Below, piece by piece: positions 45,465 to 54,291 of a stretch of DNA of 64,000 nucleotides. Made by a program: the position numbers and the translations under genes. Numbering within the stretch: position 1 is the stretch's first letter; every line of letters starts with the position of its first letter. Source of the DNA: Stigmatella aurantiaca (GTDB lineage Bacteria; Myxococcota; Myxococcia; Myxococcales; Myxococcaceae). Where the stretch lies: assembly GCF_900109545.1 (NCBI RefSeq), contig NZ_FOAP01000017.1, positions 62,001 through 126,000 of the forward strand, in the 5' to 3' direction. The notes under the pieces are model-generated. The model did not search any database. It was not told where the DNA came from and saw only the letters and a list, made by a program, of their open reading frames with translations.

Positions 45465-47151
45465 GCCATCTCCAGAGGGCAGCGACAGGGCCGCGCTTCC
45501 GGACGTCGAGCAGCGAGCCAAAGAAAAGCCGTTGCGCGCGCATCCTCAGCCAGTCCGCGCGCAGCTCCATGGGCGTGGCGATGCGGATCTGCCCTTGCAC
45601 GTAGGCCTCGGTGATGGCCCGGCGCTGGAGCTTGCCGCTGCTCGTCTTCTGGAGCTGCCCGTAGCGGATGAACAGCACGTCCTCCTGCGCCACCGACACG
45701 CCCACCACCGCCAGCAGCTTCTCGCACACCTGGAGCTGGCTCTGGGCTCGCTGCTTGAGCGCCGCCGCGTGGCTGACCTCGGCGAGCACCACCACGCGCC
45801 CCTGCGTCTGGATGACCACGGACCTCCCGGGGCGAATGAACGGGAGCTGCTCGATGGCCTGCTCGAAGTCACTGGAGAAGTAGCTCTGCCCGTTGACCTT
45901 GATGCGATCGTTGATGCGCCCGGTGATGAACAGCTCGCCGTCCTGCAGGAAGCCGAGATCCCCGCTGGGGTAGTAGCCCTCGCCGTTCCGCAGCGGGCGC
46001 TCGTCCGTGTAGTACGAGTCCGCGAGGCTGCCGCCCTTCAGTTCGATCTCCCCCAGCTCCCGCTCGCCACAGAGCGCGCCGTCTTCGGTGCGCAGCCGCA
46101 CCTCGAACTCCGCCAGAGGCCGTCCCACCGAGATGGCCTGCTGCCCGTTGGGGGCGGTGACGGCCCGCCAGGCCTCGTCCCGGCCCACACAGGCCACCAT
46201 CAGCACCGCCTCGGCCATGCCGTAGCAGGGCTTGATCGCCTCGCGCCTCAGCCCCCGGGGCGCGAGCATCTCCGTGAACAGCTCCAGGTTCGGGATGTTG
46301 ATGGGCTCGCTGCCCAGGTAGACGTTGCGCAGCGCGGAGAGCTCCACGCGCGCCAGATGCTTGGGCTCCAGCTCGCGCATCGTCTTGAGCGCGTAGTCGA
46401 TCGCGAAGTTCGGGATGACGGAGAGGGTGGCGCGCCGCTCGGACATGAACTCCAGCCAGCCCATCGGATCCATGAGGAAGCTGACGGGCTGGCTGACGTA
46501 GGCATCGACGCCCGCGTAGATGCACGTCAGCAGGCCGATCAGTCCCATGTCATGGTAGAGCGGCAGCCACATCACGCCCCGGTCCTCCGCCGTCCGGCCG
46601 TCGTGCTGGCTGATCATCCGCAGGTTGGCGAGCAGATTGCGCTGGGTGATGGGGACGCCCTTGGGAAACGACGTCGAGCCCGACGAGAACTGCACGAAGG
46701 CCAGCTCCCCGGGCCCCATCTCGCGCAGCCGGACGCCTTCCAAGTGGGCCCCCGCCGGCGGCAGCGGCACCCGGCGCAGCGGCAGCTCCAGCTCGCCAAG
46801 GCTCGGCACGTCGAGGATCCGGTGCACCGGGTAGCGCTCGGAGAGCCGCCCCAGGAACTCGCGGTAGCCCTGCCGGGGCGTGCTGAGAATATAGGGCTTC
46901 ACCGAGAGCGGGATGGCCCCCACTTCCATCAAGCCGAACAGCGAGAAGAGTGCCGCCTCCGTTGTCTCGAAGGGCAGCACGACGTGGTCGCCGCGCTGAA
47001 TGCCCTGGGCCCGGAAGTGCTCCGCACAGGCCGCCACCCGGGCCGGAAAGCGGGCATAGGGCAGCAGGACCGGCGGCGTGAAGAAGTCTTCGACCAGATA
47101 CAGCCCGCGGCGGGCATCGGTCCCGGCCAACCGCTGGATGACGTCGAGCAT
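45391..47151 (-). CDS. Fatty acyl-AMP ligase (FAAL-type adenylating enzyme)
   Basis: 586 residues. ANL-superfamily motifs: FSSGSTSFPKGVPITQRN (AMP/phosphate loop), WLPLYHDMGLIGLLTCIYAG (the WLPxYHDMGLIG block typical of FAALs), GMAEAVLMVAC, SGDLGFLQDGELFITGR and the C-terminal hinge KTSSGKLQRRAI. FAALs activate a fatty acid as acyl-AMP and transfer it to an acyl carrier protein rather than to CoA. Last gene of the five-gene ACP cassette, 18 bp after the alpha/beta hydrolase gene. The final 25 codons overlap the opposite regulator gene and are probably not part of the fold. Confidence 0.85.
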   Translation of the reverse strand: MLDVIQRLAGTDARRGLYLVEDFFTPPVLLPYARFPARVAACAEHFRAQGIQRGDHVVLPFETTEAALFSLFGLMEVGAIPLSVKPYILSTPRQGYREFLGRLSERYPVHRILDVPSLGELELPLRRVPLPPAGAHLEGVRLREMGPGELAFVQFSSGSTSFPKGVPITQRNLLANLRMISQHDGRTAEDRGVMWLPLYHDMGLIGLLTCIYAGVDAYVSQPVSFLMDPMGWLEFMSERRATLSVIPNFAIDYALKTMRELEPKHLARVELSALRNVYLGSEPINIPNLELFTEMLAPRGLRREAIKPCYGMAEAVLMVACVGRDEAWRAVTAPNGQQAISVGRPLAEFEVRLRTEDGALCGERELGEIELKGGSLADSYYTDERPLRNGEGYYPSGDLGFLQDGELFITGRINDRIKVNGQSYFSSDFEQAIEQLPFIRPGRSVVIQTQGRVVVLAEVSHAAALKQRAQSQLQVCEKLLAVVGVSVAQEDVLFIRYGQLQKTSSGKLQRRAITEAYVQGQIRIATPMELRADWLRMRAQRLFFGSLLDVRKRGPVAALWRWLSAPRGKRADPRGWRGTGDRRPGG

Positions 47152-47169
47152 CGCCGTCCCCCTTCGCGG

Positions 47170-48129
47170 TCAGGCGCCGCCTGCGTGGGCGCGCATCCAC
47201 TCGTGGACGCGCGGGAGGACCTCCTGCTGGGCCCGGCTGCCGCGGAGGATATCGAAGTGACCGAAGTCGCTCGCGAAGCCGTGAGAGCGCCCGCAGATGA
47301 CGAGCGTCTTGTCCCCACTGCCCAGCTTCTCCACGAGCTTCCCGGCGCGGCGCGGCGAGGCATGGAACACATCGGCCTCCCCCACGCCGGAGAACACGGG
47401 GAGCGTCACCTGCCCCAGGGCCTGCCAGTAGTCCGTGGCCCCGTCCAGGCTCCGGAACGCGCCCGTGGGAGCCCAGTCGGCGAACTGCCGCATGAGCGCG
47501 GCGGGCTCATCCGCGGGCCCCTGCTTGAGCGCCTTGGCGGGGAAGCGGCCCAGCAGCCCGGAGAGCAGGCTGGAGAAGCGGACCATGAGCGCCTTCTTCA
47601 GCCCCCCATCGCTGTAGTCATTCACGGCCGAGGACAACACACACACACCGCTCAGCATGCGCTGGACCTCGGGCTGGAGTCCCAGCCCAGCGAGCGCCGC
47701 ATAGCCGGCCATGCTGTGGGCCAGCAGAAAGAGGGGGCCGGTGTGCCGCTCCCGGGCCGCGCGCACCAGGGCCGGGATGTCCTGCTGCGCGTAGGTGTCG
47801 AAGCTCCAGTCCCACACCCGCTTCTCGGGCCACCGGCTGCCGCCGTGGCCCCGGAGCTCCGCGGCGTAGACCGTGCAGCCTTGATCGATGAAGTAGCGCG
47901 CGGGGCCCGTGCCGTTCGAGCTCAGGAAGAAGCGCGCATCGGAGAACAGCCCGTGCAGGCACAGGATGCCTACACCCGCCGCGCCCTGGGCCGTCTCGCT
48001 GCGCGCCTCCAGGACGTGGAGCTGATGGCCTCCGGTGGGCTCGGTCCACCACTCGTTTCGGAGCAGCCCCGTGGCGGGCGCGGGGCGGGTGGAGGAGGGC
48101 GGCGTGCTGACGGGGGTAGGCTGAGACAT
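47170..48129 (-). CDS. Alpha/beta hydrolase in the FAAL cassette
   Basis: 319 residues, no signal peptide; the first 20 residues are Pro/Thr-rich. CLHGLFSDARFF is the oxyanion loop, LAHSMAGYAAL the nucleophile elbow (Ser139) and RSHGFASDFGHFDIL the histidine region. GVGEADVFH supplies a candidate acid. Members of this group are lipases, thioesterases or acyltransferases. Placed between the thioesterase and FAAL genes with 18-bp gaps, it is likely to act on the acyl product (hydrolysis or transfer). Confidence 0.75.
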   Translation of the reverse strand: MSQPTPVSTPPSSTRPAPATGLLRNEWWTEPTGGHQLHVLEARSETAQGAAGVGILCLHGLFSDARFFLSSNGTGPARYFIDQGCTVYAAELRGHGGSRWPEKRVWDWSFDTYAQQDIPALVRAARERHTGPLFLLAHSMAGYAALAGLGLQPEVQRMLSGVCVLSSAVNDYSDGGLKKALMVRFSSLLSGLLGRFPAKALKQGPADEPAALMRQFADWAPTGAFRSLDGATDYWQALGQVTLPVFSGVGEADVFHASPRRAGKLVEKLGSGDKTLVICGRSHGFASDFGHFDILRGSRAQQEVLPRVHEWMRAHAGGA

Positions 48130-48147
48130 GTTTGTCGAGACCTTTGC

Positions 48148-48576
48148 TCAGGAAGCCGGTTGGCGGGCGGAGGCGAGGAACTCCTGCACGGAGCGCACGG
48201 CGCGGTCCTCCGTGCTGACGAAGGCCGCCTGCACGCGCGCCTCGACCGCCACGGTCCGCCCGGAGTCCACGAGGATCTGCTGATGGAAGCGCGCCCGGTA
48301 GTGGATCGCATCCACGTCCTGCACCTCCTCCGCGAGCGGCTCTTCCAGCCGTGTGCGCACCACCACCTCTTGTGGGGCGATCTCGCGCTTGTAGTCCACC
48401 TCGATGCGCAGGGTGACGGCGATGATGCCGCCCCCCCGGCGCAGGGAGTGCAAATCCATCCACGCCCACCGCCCCGCCTCCAGGTACTCCAAGGCGATCG
48501 CGTTGTTCACGTGGCCCAGGCTGTCCAGGTCATTGGGCCGGACGCGCAGGAGCAGAGACGATTCTTCGAGACGCAA
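48148..48576 (-). CDS. 4HBT/FatB-type acyl thioesterase
   Basis: 142 residues, a single hot-dog domain. RPNDLDSLGHVNNAIALEYL is the 4HBT active-site block with catalytic Asp (DLDSLGHVNN). IEVDYKREIAPQEVVVRT and YRARFHQQILVDSG are conserved strands. These enzymes release acyl groups from CoA or ACP. Third gene of the cassette, 28 bp after the desaturase-like gene, so a role in product release or editing is plausible. Confidence 0.85.
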   Translation of the reverse strand: MRLEESSLLLRVRPNDLDSLGHVNNAIALEYLEAGRWAWMDLHSLRRGGGIIAVTLRIEVDYKREIAPQEVVVRTRLEEPLAEEVQDVDAIHYRARFHQQILVDSGRTVAVEARVQAAFVSTEDRAVRSVQEFLASARQPAS

Positions 48577-48604
48577 GACAGGAGACTCCCGGAGCCGGGG
48601 CCGA

Positions 48605-49594
48605 TCAGCAACCGACCAGTTCCATCCACTTGTCCTTGACCTCTTCGGCCGAGGAGACGGTGATGCCGGTGATGCGCTTGAGCGCGTTGAAGATCAGCAT
48701 CTCCTTTTTGTCGATCGCGTCCGGCGAGTACATGCCCTCGCGGTACTCGAGCTGATCCCACCAGTTGACGTGGGTGTCCCGCTGCACCACGCGCTCGCGC
48801 TTGCTGCCGTGCACCTCTCCGTCATCGCGCAGGAAGAAGTAGGCCACCGCGAACGCCTCCTTCGCGTGGTACTCCCCGCTGTCCACCAGGGCCTTGGCGA
48901 ACGCGACGAAGTAGTTCATGTGCTGAATCTCGTCCGCCCCCACCTGCTTGAAGAGCGCCTTGAGGCCCGGTTGTTGGATGACGCGCGCGCAGTTTCCGTA
49001 ATTGACCGCGGCGACGATCTCCGAGACCGCCAGCAGCGTCAGCGTGCGGAGCATGTCGTCATCCGGGAAAATCTTCCGGAACTCGATGAAGGTCTCGTCC
49101 GAGACGCGCTCGAGCCCGAACAGGGTGGCCAGCCGGTTGAAGCTGGTCTCGTGGTGCGCCTCCTCCTCGTTCCAGTAGCGGCTCCAGGTGCCGCAGGCCT
49201 GCATGATGGAGGCGACGGTGGCGTTCTTGCCCTGCCACCGGCGGCACTCGCTGTCGGACAGCCGCGCCAGCCGGTCCGCGCCGGGCTTGGTGGTGAGCTC
49301 CGCCCGCCCCGCGTTCCACACCAGCAGCCGATCCGACTGGGACACGCTCTCCACGTCGATCGCGGACAGCGCCTCCATGACGCTCCAGCGCCGGGACTCG
49401 TGCAGGCGTTGCTGCTCCCAGGTGATGTCCACCAGAGAGCGGCCCTCCTCGGTGAATGCCCGGTAGAGGTCCGCGACGATGACCGGCTTGCCGGCCTCCC
49501 GGGTGTCCTCGGCCTGCACCGGCATCTCCACGTGCTGCGCCGTGACATGGGGTTGCGGCTGTCCACTGCCGGCGAGCTTGTTGTGCGTGCTCAT
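48605..49594 (-). CDS. Soluble di-iron acyl-ACP desaturase-like protein
   Basis: 329 residues from ATG 49594, overlapping the ACP stop (ATGA). The ferritin-like four-helix ligands are present: ExxH at 144-148 (WNEEEAHHETSF), a Glu at 192 (LAVSEIVAAVNY) and ExxH at 222-225 (VGADEIQHMNYF). This resembles plant-type stearoyl-ACP desaturases (FA_desaturase_2) rather than membrane desaturases. The N-terminal 50 residues are a polar extension. Paired with its own ACP, it would oxidise an ACP-bound chain (double bond, hydroxyl or triple bond). Confidence 0.75.
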   Translation of the reverse strand: MSTHNKLAGSGQPQPHVTAQHVEMPVQAEDTREAGKPVIVADLYRAFTEEGRSLVDITWEQQRLHESRRWSVMEALSAIDVESVSQSDRLLVWNAGRAELTTKPGADRLARLSDSECRRWQGKNATVASIMQACGTWSRYWNEEEAHHETSFNRLATLFGLERVSDETFIEFRKIFPDDDMLRTLTLLAVSEIVAAVNYGNCARVIQQPGLKALFKQVGADEIQHMNYFVAFAKALVDSGEYHAKEAFAVAYFFLRDDGEVHGSKRERVVQRDTHVNWWDQLEYREGMYSPDAIDKKEMLIFNALKRITGITVSSAEEVKDKWMELVGC

Positions 49595-49896
49595 GCCGTC
49601 CTCCCCTGCTGACGTGCGATCTCTTCCATGAGGAGCTCGAGGACCTTGGAGATCGGCGCGTCCAGCGCGAGCGCGGGCAGCCGGATGCGGATGTCGTGAT
49701 CCTTGCGCAGGGCGTTGGCGGTCCGCGCGAACGACTCCATCAGGTCCACGCTGTTGGTCATCTTCTCGGAGCGGGCGATGATCTCCGCCAGCGTCAGGTC
49801 GGGTCCGAACACGGCCTCCGACGGCATCCCCACGCTCTCGCAGAACTTCTTCTGGATGTACGCCTTCAACTCGCTGGTGTCCGTGGTGTCCGCCAT
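49591..49896 (-). CDS. Acyl carrier protein (dedicated)
   Basis: 101 residues from ATG 49896, with GAGGAG just upstream. Acidic helical ACP fold. The phosphopantetheine attachment serine is probably Ser49 in TNSVDLMES, where the usual DSL is NSV, an atypical site. First gene of the five-gene cassette and coupled by a 4-bp overlap to the desaturase-like gene. The standard fatty-acid ACP would be elsewhere. This one is probably the scaffold on which the FAAL loads the chain. Confidence 0.8.
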   Translation of the reverse strand: MADTTDTSELKAYIQKKFCESVGMPSEAVFGPDLTLAEIIARSEKMTNSVDLMESFARTANALRKDHDIRIRLPALALDAPISKVLELLMEEIARQQGRTA

Positions 49897-50001
49897 GGGC
49901 TCCTCCTCGACAGGGAAGGGAGGCGCCTCGTGCAGCGAGAGCCTTTGGCTCCTGGACCTGCGAAGCCTCAAGCGATGACCTGGCCCCTCCCTCTGTGCAG
50001 G

Positions 50002-50030
50002 AGTTAACGCTCAATGCCGGGGCAAATCAA
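50002..50030 (-). promoter_or_regulatory. Possible promoter of the ACP-FAAL cassette
   Basis: Minus strand: TTGATT (-35, 50030-50025), 17-bp spacer, TTAACT (-10, 50007-50002). Transcription would begin about 100 bp before ATG 49896. The hexamers are only 4/6 and 3/6 matches. Confidence 0.3.
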
Positions 50031-50071
50031 TAGCGGCTCACGTACCCATGACACACAGAAGGGACGAAGGC

Positions 50072-51454
50072 TCAGGGCTGCACGGGCAGCAGGAACCCCT
50101 CACGGGAAGGCCCCTGGCCGGGCCCCCGCGCCTGCACCAGGCTCCCCGCTACGTGGGCCTGTCCGGTGGCGTCGATGCCCAACGTGTGGGCCCGGGCCTC
50201 GCCCCGGCTGGCATAGCCCCGGGACCACACGGACGTGCCATCCTCGGGCAAAAGTTTACTCACATAGAGGCCCGAGCTTCCCCCTGCCTCCCAATCCCTT
50301 CCACCGTCGTGCTCGCCGGCCACCAGCACCTGGCCCGCGCCATCCGTGGCCAGCGCCGTGGCCGAGGCGGCGAAGGAGCGCGCCCAGCGGGAGTGGCCCT
50401 GTGGGTCATAGGCAATCAAGAACCCATCCTGCCAATCGGACTGGAACGTCGCGCTCTGGAAGAAGAAGCGGCCCGTGTACGTGCCGGACACGAAGACGCG
50501 CTCGGGCCCCACGGCCACCGCCTGGGCGGTGCCCTCCGCGCCCGTCACGTCATGGCTCCAGCGGTGGCGGCCTTCCGGCGACAGCTTGAGGAGGTACGGC
50601 GTCCGGGACAGGACGGTGGCGAACGTGGCGCCGCCGAAGCTCACCGCGCCCGAGTAGCCGCCCGCGACGAGGATGTCCCCTTCCGCGTCCACCGCCACGG
50701 CACGCGCGGAGACATCCCCCCGGAGGCCGCCCAGCGCGCGGCTCCAGCGCGGCTCGCCCGCCGCGGAGAAGCGCGCCACGAAGGCGCCGAACCGGTCCAC
50801 CGGCACCGAGAGGGGGCCGGTGCCGAAGTCCCTCCGGCCGCCGAAGTCCCCCGTCATCACCAGTTCGCCCGAGGAGGGCTCCACCGCCAGCGCCGTCACC
50901 GTGAAGGGGCCCTCGCCGGGAAAGGAGCGCGTCCAGTCCAGGCGCCCCTCCGGGGACAGCCGCGCGAGAAAAGGCCCCTCGGCGAGCCACGCGCCGCCGA
51001 GCTGGAAGCCCGCGGAGGTGCCCGCCAGCACCATGCCGCCTTCGGGCTCCACGGCCACGGCCCCCACCTGGGCGCGCACGGCGCCCGTGCCCGCAGGGAC
51101 GAGCCCCTGGGCCCAGCGCAGCTCTCCTTGAGAGGACAGACGGGCCACCAGCATGTGGGGCCCCGAGACTTCACGTTCGAAGGGCAGGGGTTTCCCGCCC
51201 AGGCTCACAGGTCTCTCGTAGTCAGCCGCCAGGAGGACATCCCCATTGGGTGCCACCGCGGCACGTAACGCCTGGCTGACCCCCAGCGCCAGCGCCCGCC
51301 GCCCCTCGGCGCCACCCATGCCCTCACCCGCGGCCGGCCGTACTTCCTCGAGACCCGCTCCTTCCACCCCCGCGGCAGGGGGCGCTTTCTCGCATCCCGC
51401 GAGGAGCCACCCCACCGCGAACACCCCGCCCACGCCCCGAACCCACCCCACCAT
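50072..51454 (-). CDS. Lipoprotein with beta-propeller repeats
   Basis: 460 residues from ATG 51454; in-frame GTGs lie upstream but ATG gives the best signal (FAVGWLLAGC, Cys21). The body repeats a blade motif: DxxGD/G..VAG.Y.G....GG, and LSPEGRxxWSHD or LSSQGELRWAQG, about every 40-45 residues, at least seven times, as in SBBP/PQQ-like propellers. It ends in LLPVQP. Probably an outer membrane or surface binding protein. The start could be longer by up to 13 codons. Confidence 0.7.
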   Translation of the reverse strand: MVGWVRGVGGVFAVGWLLAGCEKAPPAAGVEGAGLEEVRPAAGEGMGGAEGRRALALGVSQALRAAVAPNGDVLLAADYERPVSLGGKPLPFEREVSGPHMLVARLSSQGELRWAQGLVPAGTGAVRAQVGAVAVEPEGGMVLAGTSAGFQLGGAWLAEGPFLARLSPEGRLDWTRSFPGEGPFTVTALAVEPSSGELVMTGDFGGRRDFGTGPLSVPVDRFGAFVARFSAAGEPRWSRALGGLRGDVSARAVAVDAEGDILVAGGYSGAVSFGGATFATVLSRTPYLLKLSPEGRHRWSHDVTGAEGTAQAVAVGPERVFVSGTYTGRFFFQSATFQSDWQDGFLIAYDPQGHSRWARSFAASATALATDGAGQVLVAGEHDGGRDWEAGGSSGLYVSKLLPEDGTSVWSRGYASRGEARAHTLGIDATGQAHVAGSLVQARGPGQGPSREGFLLPVQP

Positions 51455-51732
51455 CCCCAGCCCCCGCCTCACCCCACCTGCCCGCCCTGCCACCCCTGCC
51501 CTTCGAACCTGCGAAGGGTTTCATTGCATGGGGGGTGCCACCCGCCCTCCGCGCGCACTTCCGCTCGGAAAAAGGAGGCGAAGCCGGCCCGGGGGGAGGG
51601 GCTCGAAGTCCGCTGAACCTGCAAAGTTTTCCGCCCCCTTTCGCGCAAAAAGGAAGGGGTGCCCACCCAGGCAAGCGTCCCTGAGGGCAGGCAGGCGTGG
51701 GGCGCCGAACGGCTGCGTCCGGCGACCGTGAC
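51455..51732. other. Intergenic stretch, no gene seen
   Basis: Two GAACCTGC[GA]AAG sequences (about 51507 and 51618) and scattered G/A runs are the only notable features. No open frame, RNA gene or terminator with a T-tract is convincing. Confidence 0.45.
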
Positions 51733-52251
51733 TCAATTCACTTTGACCTGGATCTCCTGGAGTACTTGATCTCCCCGGAGAATCGCGATCGTCCAGTTTC
51801 CCGGCTTGTTCAGCCGGAGGCCGGTCCACTGGCGGGTGCGCCAGCCCTCGCCCTTGAGCTTCACGTCCTTGGTCTCGCGCACGGTGGTGCCCTGCTTGGT
51901 CTGGACCATGATGTCCTCGACGACGGCACCCTGCGGGACGAGGTAGGACTGCCACAGCATCAGCCCGGTGGCATTGGCCTTCACGCCCACGGCGGGGTCC
52001 ACCTCGGTGAGGCAGTCGAACTTGTTGGGGCCGTCCTTGGCCACCTCGGTGCAGACCTTGGCCTCGACGAGGACGGGGCCCTGGTCCTTGCCCTTGTAGA
52101 AGTAGCTCCAAGTGTCCTTCACGGCCTCGGCGCTCGGCTTGTTCACCGCGGGCGCCTGGGGCGCCGCCGCCGTCTCCGCATCCTGGGCCAGGGCGCCCGA
52201 CGACAGGGCCAGCGCCGCACACACCACGCTCCGGGTCAGCATCTTCTTCAT
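51733..52251 (-). CDS. Small exported protein, unknown function
   Basis: 172 residues from ATG 52251. Signal peptide (LTRSVVCAALALSSGALA, cleaved before QDAET). A Pro/Ala linker is followed by a compact domain with one cysteine pair (EAKVCTEV, FDCLTEVD) and beta strands (NATGLMLWQSYLVPQG, TRQWTGLRLNKPGNWTIAIL). The last part reads like an immunoglobulin-like strand pattern. Divergent from the HlyD gene, 67 bp apart. No family recognised. Confidence 0.65.
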   Translation of the reverse strand: MKKMLTRSVVCAALALSSGALAQDAETAAAPQAPAVNKPSAEAVKDTWSYFYKGKDQGPVLVEAKVCTEVAKDGPNKFDCLTEVDPAVGVKANATGLMLWQSYLVPQGAVVEDIMVQTKQGTTVRETKDVKLKGEGWRTRQWTGLRLNKPGNWTIAILRGDQVLQEIQVKVN

Positions 52252-52318
52252 GGGAAACCATCCCCCTTGAGGGTGAGGGGGTGGCTCTTAGCGCACGCGC
52301 GGGCGAACCGGAACTATC

Positions 52319-53260
52319 ATGGCGCCCGTCCAAGCGGGGAGCCGTGGCACGGTGCGAGGAGGCGTGAGCAGCAAGGTGGCGTGGGGCCTGGCGCTGGCCG
52401 GGGCCCTGGGCGTGGCCCTCTGGGCCGGGGCGCGCTCGTCGCGGCCCGCGGAGGCGCCCCCGGCGGTGACGCACCGGGCGGTGCCCGCCGGGCCCGCGCG
52501 CCGGGAGCCCCGGGGCTTCGTGGGCGTCGCCGTCAGCGAGAGCGTGGAGATCCGCGCCCCGTTCGAGGGCCGGCTGGAGCAGCTCACCGTGCGGCCCGGC
52601 GACGCGGTGGCGGCGGGGGCGGAGCTGGGGCGGCTCGATCCGCGCCCCGTGCAGCAGGAGACGGCCATGGCGGAGGCACGGCTGGCGGCGGCGGAGGCCG
52701 AGGTGAGCCGGCTGGAGCTGGAGACGCGCGAGGCGGGGGAGACGCTGGCGCGCTACCTGCGCTCGCCGGCCGGGGCGTTCTCCGAGCAGGAGCTGGCCAC
52801 GGCGCGCCACCAGGAGCAGAGCGCGCGGATCCGCCTCACGGCGGCCCAGGCGCAGGTGCGCGAGCGGCGGGCGCTGCTGGCCCAGTCCCGCCAGCGGCTG
52901 GAGGAGGCGACGCTCCGGGCTCCGGGGGCGGGCAAGGTGGTGGAGCGCCGGGTGGACCCAGGCGGGTGGGTGGCCAGTGGCGCGCTCCTGCTGCGGCTGC
53001 TCCGGGAGGGGCCCGTGCAGGTGCGCTTCGCCATTCCCGAGGAGGCGCTGGGCGAGGTGCGCGTGGGCTCGCCCGTGTGGGTGGAGCTGCCGTCGCTGGG
53101 GCGCACCGTGAAGGGGCACGTGCGGGAGGTAGCGCCCGAGGTGGATGCGGCCTCGCGCATGGTGTTCGCCCAGGCGGCGTTCGAGGCGCAAGGGGAGGTG
53201 GAAGGGCTGGTGGTGGGCACCGCGGCGCGCGTGCTGCCCCACGGAGCGCAGGCCCGCTGA
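52319..53260 (+). CDS. HlyD-family periplasmic adaptor
   Basis: 313 residues. One N-terminal transmembrane anchor (about 19-38) is followed by a biotinyl-like half-motif (EIRAPFEGRLEQLTVRPGDAV), a coiled-coil hairpin (about 115-210, AEARLAAAEAEVSRLELETR onward), the second half-motif (TLRAPGAGKVVERRVDPGGWV) and a beta-barrel domain (VRVGSPVWVELPSLGR). Typical membrane-fusion protein that links an inner membrane exporter to the outer membrane. First of three export genes; a second HlyD-like gene follows after 76 bp and an ABC exporter after that. Confidence 0.85.
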   Translation: MAPVQAGSRGTVRGGVSSKVAWGLALAGALGVALWAGARSSRPAEAPPAVTHRAVPAGPARREPRGFVGVAVSESVEIRAPFEGRLEQLTVRPGDAVAAGAELGRLDPRPVQQETAMAEARLAAAEAEVSRLELETREAGETLARYLRSPAGAFSEQELATARHQEQSARIRLTAAQAQVRERRALLAQSRQRLEEATLRAPGAGKVVERRVDPGGWVASGALLLRLLREGPVQVRFAIPEEALGEVRVGSPVWVELPSLGRTVKGHVREVAPEVDAASRMVFAQAAFEAQGEVEGLVVGTAARVLPHGAQAR

Positions 53261-53336
53261 GGGCCCCGCCGGGCGAGAGATTGCGGGGCCCTCGGGGGGG
53301 GGCTACGCTGGACCTTTCCGGAGGAGAGAGGCCGCT

Positions 53337-54272
53337 GTGGAGGACGAGGGCGCGGGGCTGTTCAGGACGGAGGCGCTCCAGCACTACGCGCAGGGCGGCG
53401 AGCGCGGCGGGCTGTTGAAGCTCTCCCCCCAATGGACGGGCCCGGTGTTCTGGGTGCTGCTCGGGGCGTGCGTCTTCGCGCTCGTCTTCAGTGCCCTCGT
53501 GCACGTGTCCGAGTACGCGGAAGGCCCGGCGGTGGTGCAGCTCGAGGGGCGCATGGACCTGCCCTCGCCCGTGCGCGGCACCGTGGCCTCCGTGGAGGTG
53601 CGCTCGGGCGAGCGCGTGGCCGCGGGGCAGGTGCTGGCCCGGCTGGGCGCTGCGGCGGAGCTGGCCGAGCTGGAGCGCTACGAGCGGGAGTTCGAGCTGC
53701 TGCTGCGCCAGCGCCTGCGGTCGCCCTCGGACGAAGGGGTGAGCCAGGCGCTGGCCTCCGTGCGGGCGCAGCTGGAGCTGGCGCGGGCGCGGCTGGAGCA
53801 GTGGACGGTGCGCGCGCCCGAGGCGGGCATCGTGAGCGACGTGCGCATCCGCCGCGGCCAGCACCTCGCGGAAGGGGAGCTGGTGGCCTCGCTGATGCGG
53901 GAGGACTCCGCCGCGGTGGTGACGGCCATGCTGCCCGGGGAGTACCGGCCGCTGCTCGCCGTGGGCAAGCCGCTGCGCCTGGAGCTGCGCGGCTTCCACC
54001 ACCAGTACCAGGAGCTCACCATCGATGAGGTGGGGGGCGAGCTGGTGGGCCCCCAGGAAGTGCAGCGGGCCCTGGGCCCCACGCTGTCGGCGAGCCTTCA
54101 GGTGAACGGGGCGGTGGTGCTGGTGCGCGCACGCGTGGCCTCCCGCTCTTTCCTGGCGGATGGCGAGCGCTTCCCGTACTTCGATGGGATGCTGGGCGAG
54201 GCGGATGCCCGCGTGCGCTCGCAGCCCATCCTGTTGATGCTCATTCCGGGGCTTCGGGCCGTCTGGCCCTGA
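53337..54272 (+). CDS. HlyD-like adaptor of the C39 ABC exporter
   Basis: 311 residues from GTG 53337, with GGAGGAGAG about eight bases upstream. One transmembrane helix (about 40-60, WTGPVFWVLLGACVFALVFS) is followed by the lipoyl-like halves (DLPSPVRGTVASVEVRSGER and TVRAPEAGIVSDVRIRRGQH) flanking a short helical hairpin (about 105-150), and a C-terminal barrel region. The hairpin is shorter than in canonical HlyD. Nineteen bp separate its stop from the ABC gene, so it should be the adaptor of that exporter. Confidence 0.85.
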   Translation: MEDEGAGLFRTEALQHYAQGGERGGLLKLSPQWTGPVFWVLLGACVFALVFSALVHVSEYAEGPAVVQLEGRMDLPSPVRGTVASVEVRSGERVAAGQVLARLGAAAELAELERYEREFELLLRQRLRSPSDEGVSQALASVRAQLELARARLEQWTVRAPEAGIVSDVRIRRGQHLAEGELVASLMREDSAAVVTAMLPGEYRPLLAVGKPLRLELRGFHHQYQELTIDEVGGELVGPQEVQRALGPTLSASLQVNGAVVLVRARVASRSFLADGERFPYFDGMLGEADARVRSQPILLMLIPGLRAVWP

Positions 54273-54291
54273 GGCCCGCGCCCCTTCCGTC

